From: Bdellovibrionales bacterium GWA2_49_15
GTDB taxonomy: Bacteria; Bdellovibrionota; Bacteriovoracia; Bacteriovoracales; Bacteriovoracaceae
Assembly: GCA_001769855.1 (NCBI GenBank)
Contig: MEPP01000021.1
Location: forward strand, 124,001 to 188,000
Direction of reading: 5' to 3'
Length of the DNA: 64,000 bases
Positions 24,665-33,830 of this stretch are shown here, piece after piece. Made by a program: the position numbers and the translations under genes. Under the pieces are notes generated by a model, which saw only the letters and a list, made by a program, of their open reading frames with translations, was not told the DNA's origin and made no database searches. Within the stretch, counting starts at the first letter, position 1; each line of letters opens with the position of its first letter.

Positions 24665-27496
24665 TTATGCAGCCTTTTTGTCAACTGAAGGACCGCGGAT
24701 GATGGTGAGGAGCTTGGTTTTGGAGAACGGTTTCGGGAAGGCCCCATCCATACCTGATTGGAGACATTTCTCTAAGGAACGCTGATCGTCGGCGGCGGTA
24801 ATTGCCAGAATCGTTGCATGGGGAAGGCCGTGTTTTGCCTCGAAGGCCCGGATGACCTGTGTGGACATCAGACCGTCGAGCTGGGGCATATTGACGTCCA
24901 TCAAAACCAAATCAGGCGAGTGATGGGCATACATGGAGGCACCCTCCTTACCATTGGTGGCATGGATCAGCTCAACCGCTTGATTCTTGAGCATGATTTT
25001 GAGCAGCTGATGGGTATCATCTGAATCGTCGACGATCAAAATTTTTGATGGCTGCTGGGCCAGAGTGGGAAGTGAGAAAACGGGATTATTTGTGCCGGCC
25101 GGCCCATGCACAATATTTTTTTGATAGTATGAGGGCCAATTGAAATTAGGAAAATAGTCGCGTAAAGCAAAGAGGCACTTCACCAGCTCTGAAGGCCACT
25201 CAATAATACCATCGATCATTCCGGAAGATTTTTCCAAAATGTCCCGGCCAAATTTTGGTGCCAGGATAAAAATCGGGACTTGGCTCCAGTTATTGGACTT
25301 GCGAAGGGTCACGATACTGTCGAGGATTTTGGGGTAGAAAACATCCGCCAAAATGATCGGATTTTCAAAGGTGGTTCTGGCACTATCGAGGAAGGATTCC
25401 CGTGTGAGCGTGGTCACCAGCTTGGCCCCGAGCTGCTGAGTCAGGAACTGTTTCAGTTTATTGGACTCCTCAAGGTTCTGAGAAATGAGCAAGAGATGAG
25501 GCTCACTGCCAGCTTTGGAAAGGGCCTCGGAGTTGGTCAAAATGGGCAAGGAGAGTGTGAAGGAAGTTCCCTTCCCCTCCTCGGATTCGACAGTGATTGT
25601 GCCATTATGAAGTTCGCAAATGTTTTGGCAAATGGTAAGGCCCAGGCCGGTGCCATTCTCCCGATCTTCCACCCGTGCCTGCTCATACTTATTAAAAATT
25701 TTTTCCAGCTTATCTTTCGGCACGCCTATTCCGGTATCCTTAATGGTCAACTGTAAAATCTTTCTTCTTCCAAAAGGGGGACAGAGGAGTTGGAATTTTT
25801 CCTGCACCAGGATTGAAATCCGGCCCCCCTCGGGAGTGAACTTAATAGCATTGGAAAGAAGATTGTTGATGACCTGGGCCAGGCGTCGGAGGTCCGCAAA
25901 AACTTCCACGCGTTCGTCGGATTCCACCTGGAGCTGAATCTTCTTGTCCTCAGTCGCCAGCGTAAAATTTAGTATGCACTCATTGATTAACTTCTTTAGA
26001 TCAAAAACCTCAGGGAAAAATCTTATACCGCCTTCCAGGCGGGCAATATCCAGCAGATCGGTGATTAAGTTAATTCCCAAACGTGCGCCTCGCTTGGATC
26101 GCTGGACGAGATCGAGGTCCTCAGGAGAGAGTGCCTTGCAGTTTTCGATAATCAGACTCATGCTGGTTTCAATCACGGAGAGCGGATTTTTCAGATCATG
26201 ACTTACCACCGCCAGCAGATCATCTTTTTCTTTGCTGATTTTACAGATCTCGGTATTTTGAGTTTGGGTATTTTCCAATAATTTTTGATTGGCGCCTAAG
26301 GCCTCTTCCATCTTATCCTTGGCTTCTTGTGCGCGCTCCTCACTATGCTTAATTTTTCGGGTGCGCTCGTTCACCTGATGAATCATACCCTGAAAAGTAG
26401 TGGCGAGAACGCCGATCTCATCTGACGAGGAGATGTCAATTTTAATGTCAGTTTCGCCACGGGTGTAGCGAAGGGCCACATCGGTAATGAGATTAAGATT
26501 TCGTGAGATGATTTTGGAGAAAGCATAGGCAACCATCATGGCAAGAGCGATGAGGCCGGCGGCGAAAAAATAGGTTTTTCGCCGTAGACTTCTTGACTCA
26601 TTGAGGGCGTCCCAGTAGTCGATGCTTTGCAGAACCGCCAGAGAATTATTTTTGCTCGGAAATTGGCCGGCGAGTGCGGCAGGCACCAGATTCAGGCGTT
26701 TATAATGGATCGCCAAACCAGCGTGTCCATTAACCATCGGGATAATCTTTTCATCCAAGTTGGCCTTCAAAACGGCGGCCATCTCCGGATAGTCATTTTG
26801 CACCAGATGCTGAGGCTGGGGCGCACCCAGCGCGGTCTCCTGCTTATTTATGTTGAAGAAATATTCGCCATCATTGTTTAGCAGGTAGATGTGATATTTT
26901 GAAGTGGAGAGCTGTTTGGCAAAGTTAACGTTGTCTTGAAAATTGAGAGTCATGGTCAGGATGCCAAGAATCTGTCGGTTGGGCAGGGACACCGGCCAGG
27001 TTAACGTGAGCGCGGCGACATCTTCCTTTTTCCATTCCGGCCGATCATAGCGGTACACGTTTGAGAAGGAAGCGCTGGAGTCCGGCCTTGAAACGGTGTG
27101 AGCGGTGGCAACGTTCACGGTACCCTGGGGAAGTTTATACACGGTGGTTTTTTGATGTGTTTGAGAAAGCTCAAAGCCCACATCGAGGAGAAAGTGATTT
27201 GTTTTTACCACATGGGATAAAATATCATCAATCTTGGATCGCTCTTCGCGAAACTGAAGAGTTTCAACCAGGATGTCGCTGAGCTTTTGCGCCTGCAGGG
27301 TAAAGTGGTCAATATTCTGTAAAATGAGCGGTGACAGATAGGGAATGCGCTCTTCCAGCTCACTCGCCTGCTGCTCAATCAAGTTGTATTTGTTTCCGGT
27401 ATCAAAGGTCGCAATCAACACGACGGAGGTGGACAAAACTAGGCCTAACATCACCAGAGTAATTTTGTGAGAGAGAGTTAACCGACGGGCCTTCAT
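24665..27496 (-). CDS. Hybrid sensor histidine kinase with two receiver-like domains
   Basis: 943 residues. Membrane helices at ~11-30 and ~308-327 bracket a periplasmic sensor region; HAMP follows at ~328-380, then a short coiled coil. The HisKA motif is VVSHDLKNPLSV with His433, and the ATPase part has NNLLSNAIKFTP (N box), DTGIGVP and GTGLGLTICQ. A first receiver-like domain (~665-785) lacks the acidic pair and acceptor Asp (LLLISQN, IILADVF) and is probably inactive. The C-terminal receiver (~817-935) is complete: VDDSDD, Asp867 in VLMDVNMPQ, Lys922 in PKPF. The partner regulator is unknown. Confidence 0.9.
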   Translation of the reverse strand: MKARRLTLSHKITLVMLGLVLSTSVVLIATFDTGNKYNLIEQQASELEERIPYLSPLILQNIDHFTLQAQKLSDILVETLQFREERSKIDDILSHVVKTNHFLLDVGFELSQTHQKTTVYKLPQGTVNVATAHTVSRPDSSASFSNVYRYDRPEWKKEDVAALTLTWPVSLPNRQILGILTMTLNFQDNVNFAKQLSTSKYHIYLLNNDGEYFFNINKQETALGAPQPQHLVQNDYPEMAAVLKANLDEKIIPMVNGHAGLAIHYKRLNLVPAALAGQFPSKNNSLAVLQSIDYWDALNESRSLRRKTYFFAAGLIALAMMVAYAFSKIISRNLNLITDVALRYTRGETDIKIDISSSDEIGVLATTFQGMIHQVNERTRKIKHSEERAQEAKDKMEEALGANQKLLENTQTQNTEICKISKEKDDLLAVVSHDLKNPLSVIETSMSLIIENCKALSPEDLDLVQRSKRGARLGINLITDLLDIARLEGGIRFFPEVFDLKKLINECILNFTLATEDKKIQLQVESDERVEVFADLRRLAQVINNLLSNAIKFTPEGGRISILVQEKFQLLCPPFGRRKILQLTIKDTGIGVPKDKLEKIFNKYEQARVEDRENGTGLGLTICQNICELHNGTITVESEEGKGTSFTLSLPILTNSEALSKAGSEPHLLLISQNLEESNKLKQFLTQQLGAKLVTTLTRESFLDSARTTFENPIILADVFYPKILDSIVTLRKSNNWSQVPIFILAPKFGRDILEKSSGMIDGIIEWPSELVKCLFALRDYFPNFNWPSYYQKNIVHGPAGTNNPVFSLPTLAQQPSKILIVDDSDDTHQLLKIMLKNQAVELIHATNGKEGASMYAHHSPDLVLMDVNMPQLDGLMSTQVIRAFEAKHGLPHATILAITAADDQRSLEKCLQSGMDGAFPKPFSKTKLLTIIRGPSVDKKAA

Positions 27497-27604
27497 TCTT
27501 CATCCAACTTGTGAGGAGGCTGCCACTCCCTATACTTATCGGATATTTAGCCAGTCTCTTAAGTCCGAGCCCTTCGCTAAGGAGCCGGAATTATTGACTT
27601 TGAT

Positions 27605-28009
27605 TTACGATTTTGGCAACGAGGAGGGATCGAAGCGATTGGGCAGAAAATCCGCCAAGGTTTTAGAGCTGTGATTTCCGCGAGTATCAAACATGTGAAT
27701 CTCAAAATCTGATGCGGCAAATTCGGAAAGAACTTGAAGACAAAGGCCACAGGGAACGGCCATTGGTTCGGTGATGAGGACGAGTCCTTTGATTGGCTGG
27801 ACGCCGTTTTTAGAGATCATGTGAAAGACCGCGTTTCTCTCGGCACAAGTTGTGCCGCCGAATGAGGCATTTTCCACATTGCAGCCAGGGTACATTTCGT
27901 CAGCTTTCGTAACCAGCGCGGCCCCGACTTTAAATTTTGAGTAGGGAGCGTAGGCCCGCTCTCGGGCATCCTGAGCGACCTTCCATGCTTTTTTAATCCA
28001 GTTTTCCAT
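27605..28009 (-). CDS. cdd: Cytidine deaminase
   Basis: Deaminates cytidine/deoxycytidine to uridine forms in pyrimidine salvage. It has the homotetrameric type length (134 residues), substrate region FKVGAALVT, NVENASFGGTTCAERNAVF with the zinc Cys and catalytic Glu (TCAE), and PCGLCLQVLSEF with the other two zinc cysteines. The start lies 1 base after the pyrC stop, so the two pyrimidine genes form an operon. Confidence 0.94.
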   Translation of the reverse strand: MENWIKKAWKVAQDARERAYAPYSKFKVGAALVTKADEMYPGCNVENASFGGTTCAERNAVFHMISKNGVQPIKGLVLITEPMAVPCGLCLQVLSEFAASDFEIHMFDTRGNHSSKTLADFLPNRFDPSSLPKS

Positions 28010-28010
28010 A

Positions 28011-29336
28011 TCAACTTCCTTGAAAGAGGGGCTCGCCTCTTGGTTTGTCAGCGAGAACGCCGTCTAGCATGCAGACATTTCCCTTGAGAATGGTCATGCA
28101 GACTTTGCCTTTTAACTTCATTCCGTCATAGGGCGTGTGTCCGCAACTACTGGCCATCTGCTCGACGGAAACGGTGCTTTGGGATTCGAGATCAGCAAGA
28201 GAGAAATCGGCATCATAACCAATGGCAATCTTGCCTTTGTAATTGAGTCCGTAGAGATTGGCGGGATTTTCACTGAGCAGTTTCGAGAGTCGGAGCAAGG
28301 ATAGCTTCCCATCCAAAGCGTGATGAAGCATTATGGGAAAGATAGTCTGGACTCCGGGAAGGCCGCTGGGAGAGTGAGGATAGCCACGCTCCTTTTCCGC
28401 CTTGGTGTGGGGGGCATGGTCGGAGCCGATGATATCCACGATGCCATCGGAGAGCGCACGCCATAAGGCCTCCTGGTGATGACGTTCGCGGATAGGCGGA
28501 TTCATCTGGGCGTAAACTCCCAGGCGATCATAGCACTCCGGGGCGTGGAGGGTGAGGTGCTGCGGGAGAAGTTCCACCGTCGCGGTATCTCGATACTGGC
28601 GCAGGACTTCCATTTCTTCGCCGGAGGAAATGTGCAGAACGTGAATGCGACGCTGGCACTTTCGCGCCAGCTCTAAAATCATCTTGGTACTTCGCAGGGC
28701 GGTCTCCACATCCCGCCACTCGAGATGTTGACGAGCATGCGTCGCCTGATTTCGGATATATTCTCTTTCCTTGAGACGGAGCTCATCCTCAGAGTGAATG
28801 GCGATGGGCAGCTTGGTACGTCGAAAAATCTCACAGAGAATCTTCTGATCGTACAGCAGAAGATCCCCGGTGGAGCTACCAAGAAAAATTTTAATTCCAA
28901 CGCACCCCGGGCAATTTTCGGCCGCGATCAGCTCTTCTAAATTATGGGCAGTGGCACCGATAAAAAAACCAAAATGGGAGAAGGCGCGATTGCTGGCCAA
29001 GCTAACTTTTTCGGCGACCTGGGCACAGGTGGTGGTGGGAGGTTTGGTGTTGGGCATTTCTAAGAAGGCCGTGACACCGCCCAGGGCCGCTGCGTGCGAG
29101 CCGCTTTCAAGATCTTCCTTGTGAGTAAGTCCGGGCTCGCGAAAATGTACCTGCGAGTCGATCACGCCGGGGAAGATGGTCAGCTTGGCGCAGTTGATTA
29201 TTTTTTTGGCGTGCTGAAGATTGGGTCGAAAGGAGGTAATTTTTCCGTTGGCCACACCGATATCCGCCTGGCCGACGCTATGGGGGAATACACAAGTTCC
29301 TCCCTGTAAAACGACATCATATTTCTCAGTTGTCAT
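28011..29336 (-). CDS. pyrC: Dihydroorotase, class I
   Basis: Zinc enzyme cyclising carbamoyl aspartate to dihydroorotate in pyrimidine synthesis. Metal ligands are in GVIDSQVHFREPGLTHKED (His-x-His) and IGSDHAPHTKAEKE (catalytic Asp). SGLPGVQT is typical of the class I (PyrC/multifunctional) group. The carboxylated Lys expected near the middle of class I enzymes falls around VGIKIFLGSS. At 441 residues it is full length. The start overlaps the B-box-like gene's stop (ATGA). Confidence 0.93.
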   Translation of the reverse strand: MTTEKYDVVLQGGTCVFPHSVGQADIGVANGKITSFRPNLQHAKKIINCAKLTIFPGVIDSQVHFREPGLTHKEDLESGSHAAALGGVTAFLEMPNTKPPTTTCAQVAEKVSLASNRAFSHFGFFIGATAHNLEELIAAENCPGCVGIKIFLGSSTGDLLLYDQKILCEIFRRTKLPIAIHSEDELRLKEREYIRNQATHARQHLEWRDVETALRSTKMILELARKCQRRIHVLHISSGEEMEVLRQYRDTATVELLPQHLTLHAPECYDRLGVYAQMNPPIRERHHQEALWRALSDGIVDIIGSDHAPHTKAEKERGYPHSPSGLPGVQTIFPIMLHHALDGKLSLLRLSKLLSENPANLYGLNYKGKIAIGYDADFSLADLESQSTVSVEQMASSCGHTPYDGMKLKGKVCMTILKGNVCMLDGVLADKPRGEPLFQGS

Positions 29337-30001
29337 TGATGTTCTCTTTTCGAATTAACCGGTCTTTGGATCGCCAAACGATCCGAATCTAGGGCGTAAA
29401 GTTTGATGTGAGATTCAATCAAATCATTTTCGATGTCAATTTTATAATGAGTCATAATATAGCTGGGAATTTTAAATTCCCGCCACATTTTTTCCTTGTG
29501 GGAATAGAGCGCCACGCCACTCTCGGGATCGCTCGGGGAAGTTTTGATCGTCTCAACCTCAACCCATTTGTTATTGATAAAAAGCGGGTAATGTTCGCTG
29601 CAAAAATGCAACATCTCATAAGACTTGAGACAGGTTTCGCAAAAGAGATCGCCACAGATGGCACAGGTCCCTTGGGCCATAATATCGCTATGATTGGCGC
29701 AAAATCCCTCTGTCGGTGAGTAATGCGGGGACACTTTTTCGTTCGTGACAGAAAGTTCCCCGTGGCCGGTATCACCGGGTGCGTTGGTGCTACTAAACGA
29801 ATTGCCTGGTGAAGGATTGGATACTTGTTCGGCGGTACTTCGCGCAATGTTTCCGAAAGCACCCGCTGTGGCCGTCTTATGTTGCCTTTGCTGTGATTTT
29901 TTTAGCAACAGGTAAGCCAAAATACCAACAGCGGCAAGCAGCCCCAAAATGGCCAATATCAAGGCACCAACTAATAACGGTACAATGGTGTCTTTTTCCA
30001 T
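29333..30001 (-). CDS. Membrane-anchored protein with B-box-like zinc motif
   Basis: 222 residues. One N-terminal membrane helix (LLVGALILAILGLLAAVGILAYLLL) is followed by a Ser/Asn-rich linker and a Cys/His cluster: FCANHSD, GTCAICGDLFCETCLKS, HFCSEHYPLF. The order C-x2-H, C-x2-C, C-x2-C, C-x2-H is that of B-box zinc fingers. The last ~80 residues form a small unrecognised domain. It is the first gene before pyrC and cdd, sharing 4 bases with pyrC; no link to pyrimidine synthesis is evident from the sequence. Confidence 0.65.
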   Translation of the reverse strand: MEKDTIVPLLVGALILAILGLLAAVGILAYLLLKKSQQRQHKTATAGAFGNIARSTAEQVSNPSPGNSFSSTNAPGDTGHGELSVTNEKVSPHYSPTEGFCANHSDIMAQGTCAICGDLFCETCLKSYEMLHFCSEHYPLFINNKWVEVETIKTSPSDPESGVALYSHKEKMWREFKIPSYIMTHYKIDIENDLIESHIKLYALDSDRLAIQRPVNSKREHQ

Positions 30002-30069
30002 TTTTTCCGCCGTGTCTAACTCGTTCCGGTATGATATTAATTATCTCATTAATTGGCCACGAGGGCCAA

Positions 30070-30098
30070 GGTGATTGTCCCTATGGACAATTATCACC
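30070..30098. promoter_or_regulatory. Inverted repeat in the divergent cysS / membrane-protein promoter
   Basis: GGTGATTGTCC (30070-30080) and GGACAATTATCACC (30085-30098) pair with a 4-nt loop and a 3-nt bulge; the inner TTGTCC/GGACAA is exact. It lies between the divergent starts at 30001 and 30147 and could be an operator or an RNA hairpin in the cysS leader. Confidence 0.35.
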
Positions 30099-30146
30099 GG
30101 ACGGATAACTACTTTAGTCGGGCATTGGCAAGAGTGAGGAGTGAGT

Positions 30147-31619
30147 ATGGGAGAGCTGTCCATTTACAACACTTTAACTAAAAAAAAGATGGTGTTTCAT
30201 CCGCTTGAACCAGCGAAGGTCAAGATGTACGTGTGCGGTCCCACAGTCTACGGACTGTTGCACGTCGGAAATTTTCGAGGCGCGATTTTTTTCAATCTGG
30301 TCAGAAATTGGCTGGAAGCTCAAGGGATGCAGGTCACCTACGTTTATAATTATACGGATGTGGATGATAAAATTATTGCCAAGGCCCAGAGTGAGAACCT
30401 GTCTTCCCAGGTGATCTCTGAGCGCTACATCGCAGAGTTTGAAAAAGATTTTAAACGGCTCGGACTTCGCAAGCATGAGCATAACCCGCGCGTTACCGAA
30501 TTCATTCCGCAAATTATTAATTTTATCTCTGAACTTGTGAAAAAAGAAAAGGCCTATGTGGTCGATGGAGAGGTGTTTTATGACCTTGCCACTTTTCCCA
30601 GCTATGGAAAGCTGAGTGGTAAAAAGCTCGATGAGCTGGAGGCCGGCCATCGCGTCGTGGTCGATCAAAAGAAAAAAGGTCCGGCCGATTTTGTGCTTTG
30701 GAAACCCTCAAAGCCCGGTGAGCCAAGCTGGGATTCACCCTGGGGCAAGGGCCGACCGGGCTGGCATATCGAATGCTCGGCCATGATTTACGAAATTTTG
30801 GGACCTACGATTGACATCCACGGCGGCGGAATCGATCTGATTTTTCCTCACCACGAGAATGAGATTGCCCAAAGCGAGGGGCGAACCGGCGTGCCGTATT
30901 GCCAGTGCTGGATGCACAATAATTTCATCAATATGAATGATGAGAAGATGTCTAAATCTCTGGGGAATATCGTCACCGCCCGCAAATTTATGGATGACTA
31001 TAATCCGGAGATTTTAAAATATTTAATCTTGTCGGTTTATTATCGCGCCCAGGTGAGCTTTAACGATGAGAAAATTACCCAGACCATTGCTGGTCTCGCG
31101 CGAATTTATAGTGCGCTTCGCGATGCCGAGAAGGTGGCGTGTGCGGCCGGTCCGGATAATGCTAAATTGGCGGCACCGGAATTGGTGAAGGCCATGCAGG
31201 TGGCCGATGGCAAAATCGCCGAGGCCCTGAACGATGATTTCAATACGGTTGAGATGACCGCTCAGATCTTTGAGATCGTGCGTCTTTTTAATGCCATGAC
31301 CCCGGTGAAAAAGGCTAAAGACGTCCACGTACAGGCCAGCGCCCGAATCTTTTTGGAGTGGGTGCGTCGCCACGGTCAGCTGATGTCTCTCTTTGGCGAA
31401 AATCCCGCCGAGTTTCTGCGCGGTCTTGACCGCATTCTGCTGCTGAAAAAAGGTATTGATGAGACGACGGTGGATAATCTGGTGATCCAGAGGCAGTTGG
31501 CCCGCAGTAAAAAAGATTTTCAAAAGTCTGATGAAATTCGCCAGCAGCTCTCGGCCATGGAGATCACCATCCTTGATCAGCCCGACGGCTCAACAAGCTG
31601 GGAAGTAAAGAAAACATGA
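30147..31619 (+). CDS. cysS: Cysteinyl-tRNA synthetase
   Basis: Charges tRNA-Cys. Class I motifs are PTVYGLLHVGNFRG (HIGH-type) and KMSKSLGNIVT (KMSKS). Zinc ligands are MYVCGPTVYG, WHIECSAM and the HHENE region. At 490 residues it is normal length. The ATG at 30147 is chosen because GAGGAG (30136-30141) lies 5 bases before it; a GTG two codons upstream overlaps that ribosome site. The stop overlaps the priA start (ATGA). Confidence 0.96.
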   Translation: MGELSIYNTLTKKKMVFHPLEPAKVKMYVCGPTVYGLLHVGNFRGAIFFNLVRNWLEAQGMQVTYVYNYTDVDDKIIAKAQSENLSSQVISERYIAEFEKDFKRLGLRKHEHNPRVTEFIPQIINFISELVKKEKAYVVDGEVFYDLATFPSYGKLSGKKLDELEAGHRVVVDQKKKGPADFVLWKPSKPGEPSWDSPWGKGRPGWHIECSAMIYEILGPTIDIHGGGIDLIFPHHENEIAQSEGRTGVPYCQCWMHNNFINMNDEKMSKSLGNIVTARKFMDDYNPEILKYLILSVYYRAQVSFNDEKITQTIAGLARIYSALRDAEKVACAAGPDNAKLAAPELVKAMQVADGKIAEALNDDFNTVEMTAQIFEIVRLFNAMTPVKKAKDVHVQASARIFLEWVRRHGQLMSLFGENPAEFLRGLDRILLLKKGIDETTVDNLVIQRQLARSKKDFQKSDEIRQQLSAMEITILDQPDGSTSWEVKKT

Positions 31620-33613
31620 AGCATACCGCTCTGCTGGCAAAAGTTGCGGTTCGCATGCCCGGGCCTAACTCTATTCTCACCTATAAAGTGCCATCGGGAT
31701 CGGAATATGCTCCCGGCGACGTGGTGCAGGTGCCTCTGGGCAAGAGAAAGGGGCAGGGAATTATTGTCGAGATCGGGTCCTATGATGATTTGTGCCCCAG
31801 TGATTTAGCGCCGGAGAAAATTAAGGCCATCGATAGTATTCTGGATGCCGAGCTGAAGCTAGGCCCAAAAGAGCTGGAGCTGTATCAATGGATGGCCAAG
31901 TACTATCACTATTCCCTTGGGCTTTTGGTTTTTGACTGCCTTCCCAATCCGGTTAAAAAACCCCGTGCCTTGCCGATTGTAAAGGGACGTTCTGAAGGTG
32001 CTACCTTTGTGTTTCATCCTGAGCAGGAGGAAATTATTCAAGCGCTGCTGCCAAAGGTCGGGGCAGGGTATGAAAAGATTTTTATTCATGGTGTGACCGG
32101 CAGCGGGAAAACGGTTATCTACTTTGAGCTCATAAAAAAATGCCTGGAGCTTGGGAAATCCGTGCTCCTGCTTGTTCCAGAAATTAACTTGACGCCCCAG
32201 CTGACAGATTTTTTCTGTAGCAATCTCGGGGAATTTCCTTTCTTCGTTTATCACAGCGCCATTACCAATTCTGCCAAATATCAAATCCGCAAGCATCTGA
32301 AGGATAACTCCACTCCGGCCATGGTTTTGGGAGTGCGAAGCTCGGTTTTTTTACCGGTGCAAAACTTAGGTCTGGTGATTGTGGATGAGGAGCACGATAC
32401 GTCTTTTAAACAATCCGATCGCTGCCCGTACAACGGACGTGATGTCGCGATTAAAAAGGCCCAGCTCCATCAGTGTCTGGTACTCTTAGGCTCCGCCACT
32501 CCCTCCTTGGAAAATTTTTACGCCTTTAAAAAGCAGCTGCCGACAAACTATTATAAGATGTTAAAAAGGGCCCAGGGCGCATTTCCCGAGGTGCAGTTCC
32601 TCGATGCCCGCGGGCTGAAATTCAATGACCCGGCCTGGCCCTTCACTCCCGATGCTCTCCGTCTTATTTCTGAGGCGGTGGAAAAAAAAGAACAGGTCCT
32701 GGTTTTTATCAATCGCCTCGGGTTCGCCAATTATATTCAGTGCTCAAGCTGCGGTCACAAGTGGACCGATCCCAATACCGGGGTAAACCTGAGATACTTT
32801 AAAAAGAAAAATATCTTATCTTCCGCCCATAGCGATTATCAGATTCCTTTGCCTGAGATGTGTCCAAAGTGTGGGAACATGGACCTGTTTCAAAGCGGCT
32901 TTGGCACCGAAAAGGCCCAGGAAGTTTTGCTCAAACATTTTTCTCACTTTCGAGTGGAACGTTTTGATCGTGAAGAGATAACCACTTTTAAAAAGATGAA
33001 GTCGCGCCTCGATAACTTTCAGGAACACGCCATCGATATCCTGGTAGGAACTCAGATGCTGGCCAAGGGGCATAATTTTAAACGGGTCAACCGGGTGGTG
33101 GTCTTAGGCATTGATTCCCAGCTAAATTTCCCCGACTTCAGGGCCATGGAGCGCACCTATCAGCTCCTCTCACAGGTTATTGGAAGGGCGGGGCGCTATA
33201 GTCGTCACTCGGAAGTTATGGTGCAAACTTACAGCGTCGACAATCCTCTCTTTGATCATATCAAAACCCACGCCTTTGATGCCTTTTATAAGGACGAGCT
33301 CTCCATTCGGGAAATGGTTCAGCTTCCGCCTTTCTTTAAACTGGCGGCACTTTTTGTTTCGGCCCGGCTGCGCGACCGAGTGATCTCGGCGGCGCTCGAG
33401 CTGAAAGATTTTCTGGAAAAATTTCCCGGCATTATTCTGCTCGGTCCCGCTCCGGTCATGATTGAGAAGAAGGCGGGCCAGTTCACCTGGGAAATTCTGA
33501 TCAAGGCGCAGGAGGTGAACTCTTTGCACGGTGCTTTGCATGCGGTTGCCAACCGCGATTGCCCTACGGGAATTACGGTCAAAATCGATGTCGATCCTTA
33601 CTTTACTTCTTAG
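31616..33613 (+). CDS. priA: Primosomal protein N' (PriA helicase)
   Basis: 3'-5' helicase that restarts stalled forks by loading DnaB. It has an N-terminal 3'BD domain, Walker A GVTGSGKTVIYFEL (~155), VDEEHDTSFKQ (~254), GSATPSLENF, and the helicase C-terminal motifs LVGTQMLAKGHNFKRV and QVIGRAGR. The zinc region keeps only two of the usual four Cys pairs: CSSC (376/379) and CPKC (416/419). The middle pairs are replaced by DPNTG and SAHSD. In known PriA structures the first and fourth pairs form one zinc site, so that site is intact and the other is lost. Confidence 0.94.
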   Translation: MKHTALLAKVAVRMPGPNSILTYKVPSGSEYAPGDVVQVPLGKRKGQGIIVEIGSYDDLCPSDLAPEKIKAIDSILDAELKLGPKELELYQWMAKYYHYSLGLLVFDCLPNPVKKPRALPIVKGRSEGATFVFHPEQEEIIQALLPKVGAGYEKIFIHGVTGSGKTVIYFELIKKCLELGKSVLLLVPEINLTPQLTDFFCSNLGEFPFFVYHSAITNSAKYQIRKHLKDNSTPAMVLGVRSSVFLPVQNLGLVIVDEEHDTSFKQSDRCPYNGRDVAIKKAQLHQCLVLLGSATPSLENFYAFKKQLPTNYYKMLKRAQGAFPEVQFLDARGLKFNDPAWPFTPDALRLISEAVEKKEQVLVFINRLGFANYIQCSSCGHKWTDPNTGVNLRYFKKKNILSSAHSDYQIPLPEMCPKCGNMDLFQSGFGTEKAQEVLLKHFSHFRVERFDREEITTFKKMKSRLDNFQEHAIDILVGTQMLAKGHNFKRVNRVVVLGIDSQLNFPDFRAMERTYQLLSQVIGRAGRYSRHSEVMVQTYSVDNPLFDHIKTHAFDAFYKDELSIREMVQLPPFFKLAALFVSARLRDRVISAALELKDFLEKFPGIILLGPAPVMIEKKAGQFTWEILIKAQEVNSLHGALHAVANRDCPTGITVKIDVDPYFTS

Positions 33614-33830
33614 CCTCATCCCTCGGCACGGGATCGTGGCCGCCGGCATTCCAGGGGTGACAACGCAGAATTCTCCAAAGGCTCAGCATAAAAGCTCGAC
33701 CCAGGGGAAGTTCGGTGAAGGCCTCTTTGGCATATTCAGAACAGGTGGGATAAAAACGGCAGTGCGGTCCTAAAAAAGGCGAGAGGCATTTTTTGTAAAT
33801 CCACAGCAGCCCGAGTAAAAGTGATCTCAT
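33603..33830 (-). CDS. yidD: Membrane protein insertion efficiency factor YidD
   Basis: Small (75-residue) protein that assists YidC-dependent membrane insertion. The signature SPFLGPHCRFYPTCSEYAKEA with its three conserved Cys and the LSLWRILRCHPWNAGGHDPVP stretch are clear. The start overlaps the maf stop (ATGA). It overlaps the priA 3' end by 11 bases on the opposite strand. Confidence 0.95.
   Translation of the reverse strand: MRSLLLGLLWIYKKCLSPFLGPHCRFYPTCSEYAKEAFTELPLGRAFMLSLWRILRCHPWNAGGHDPVPRDEAKK

Noticed and set aside
30070..30098. T-box leader of cysS
   Set aside because: No T-box sequence or specifier loop; only a short hairpin is present.
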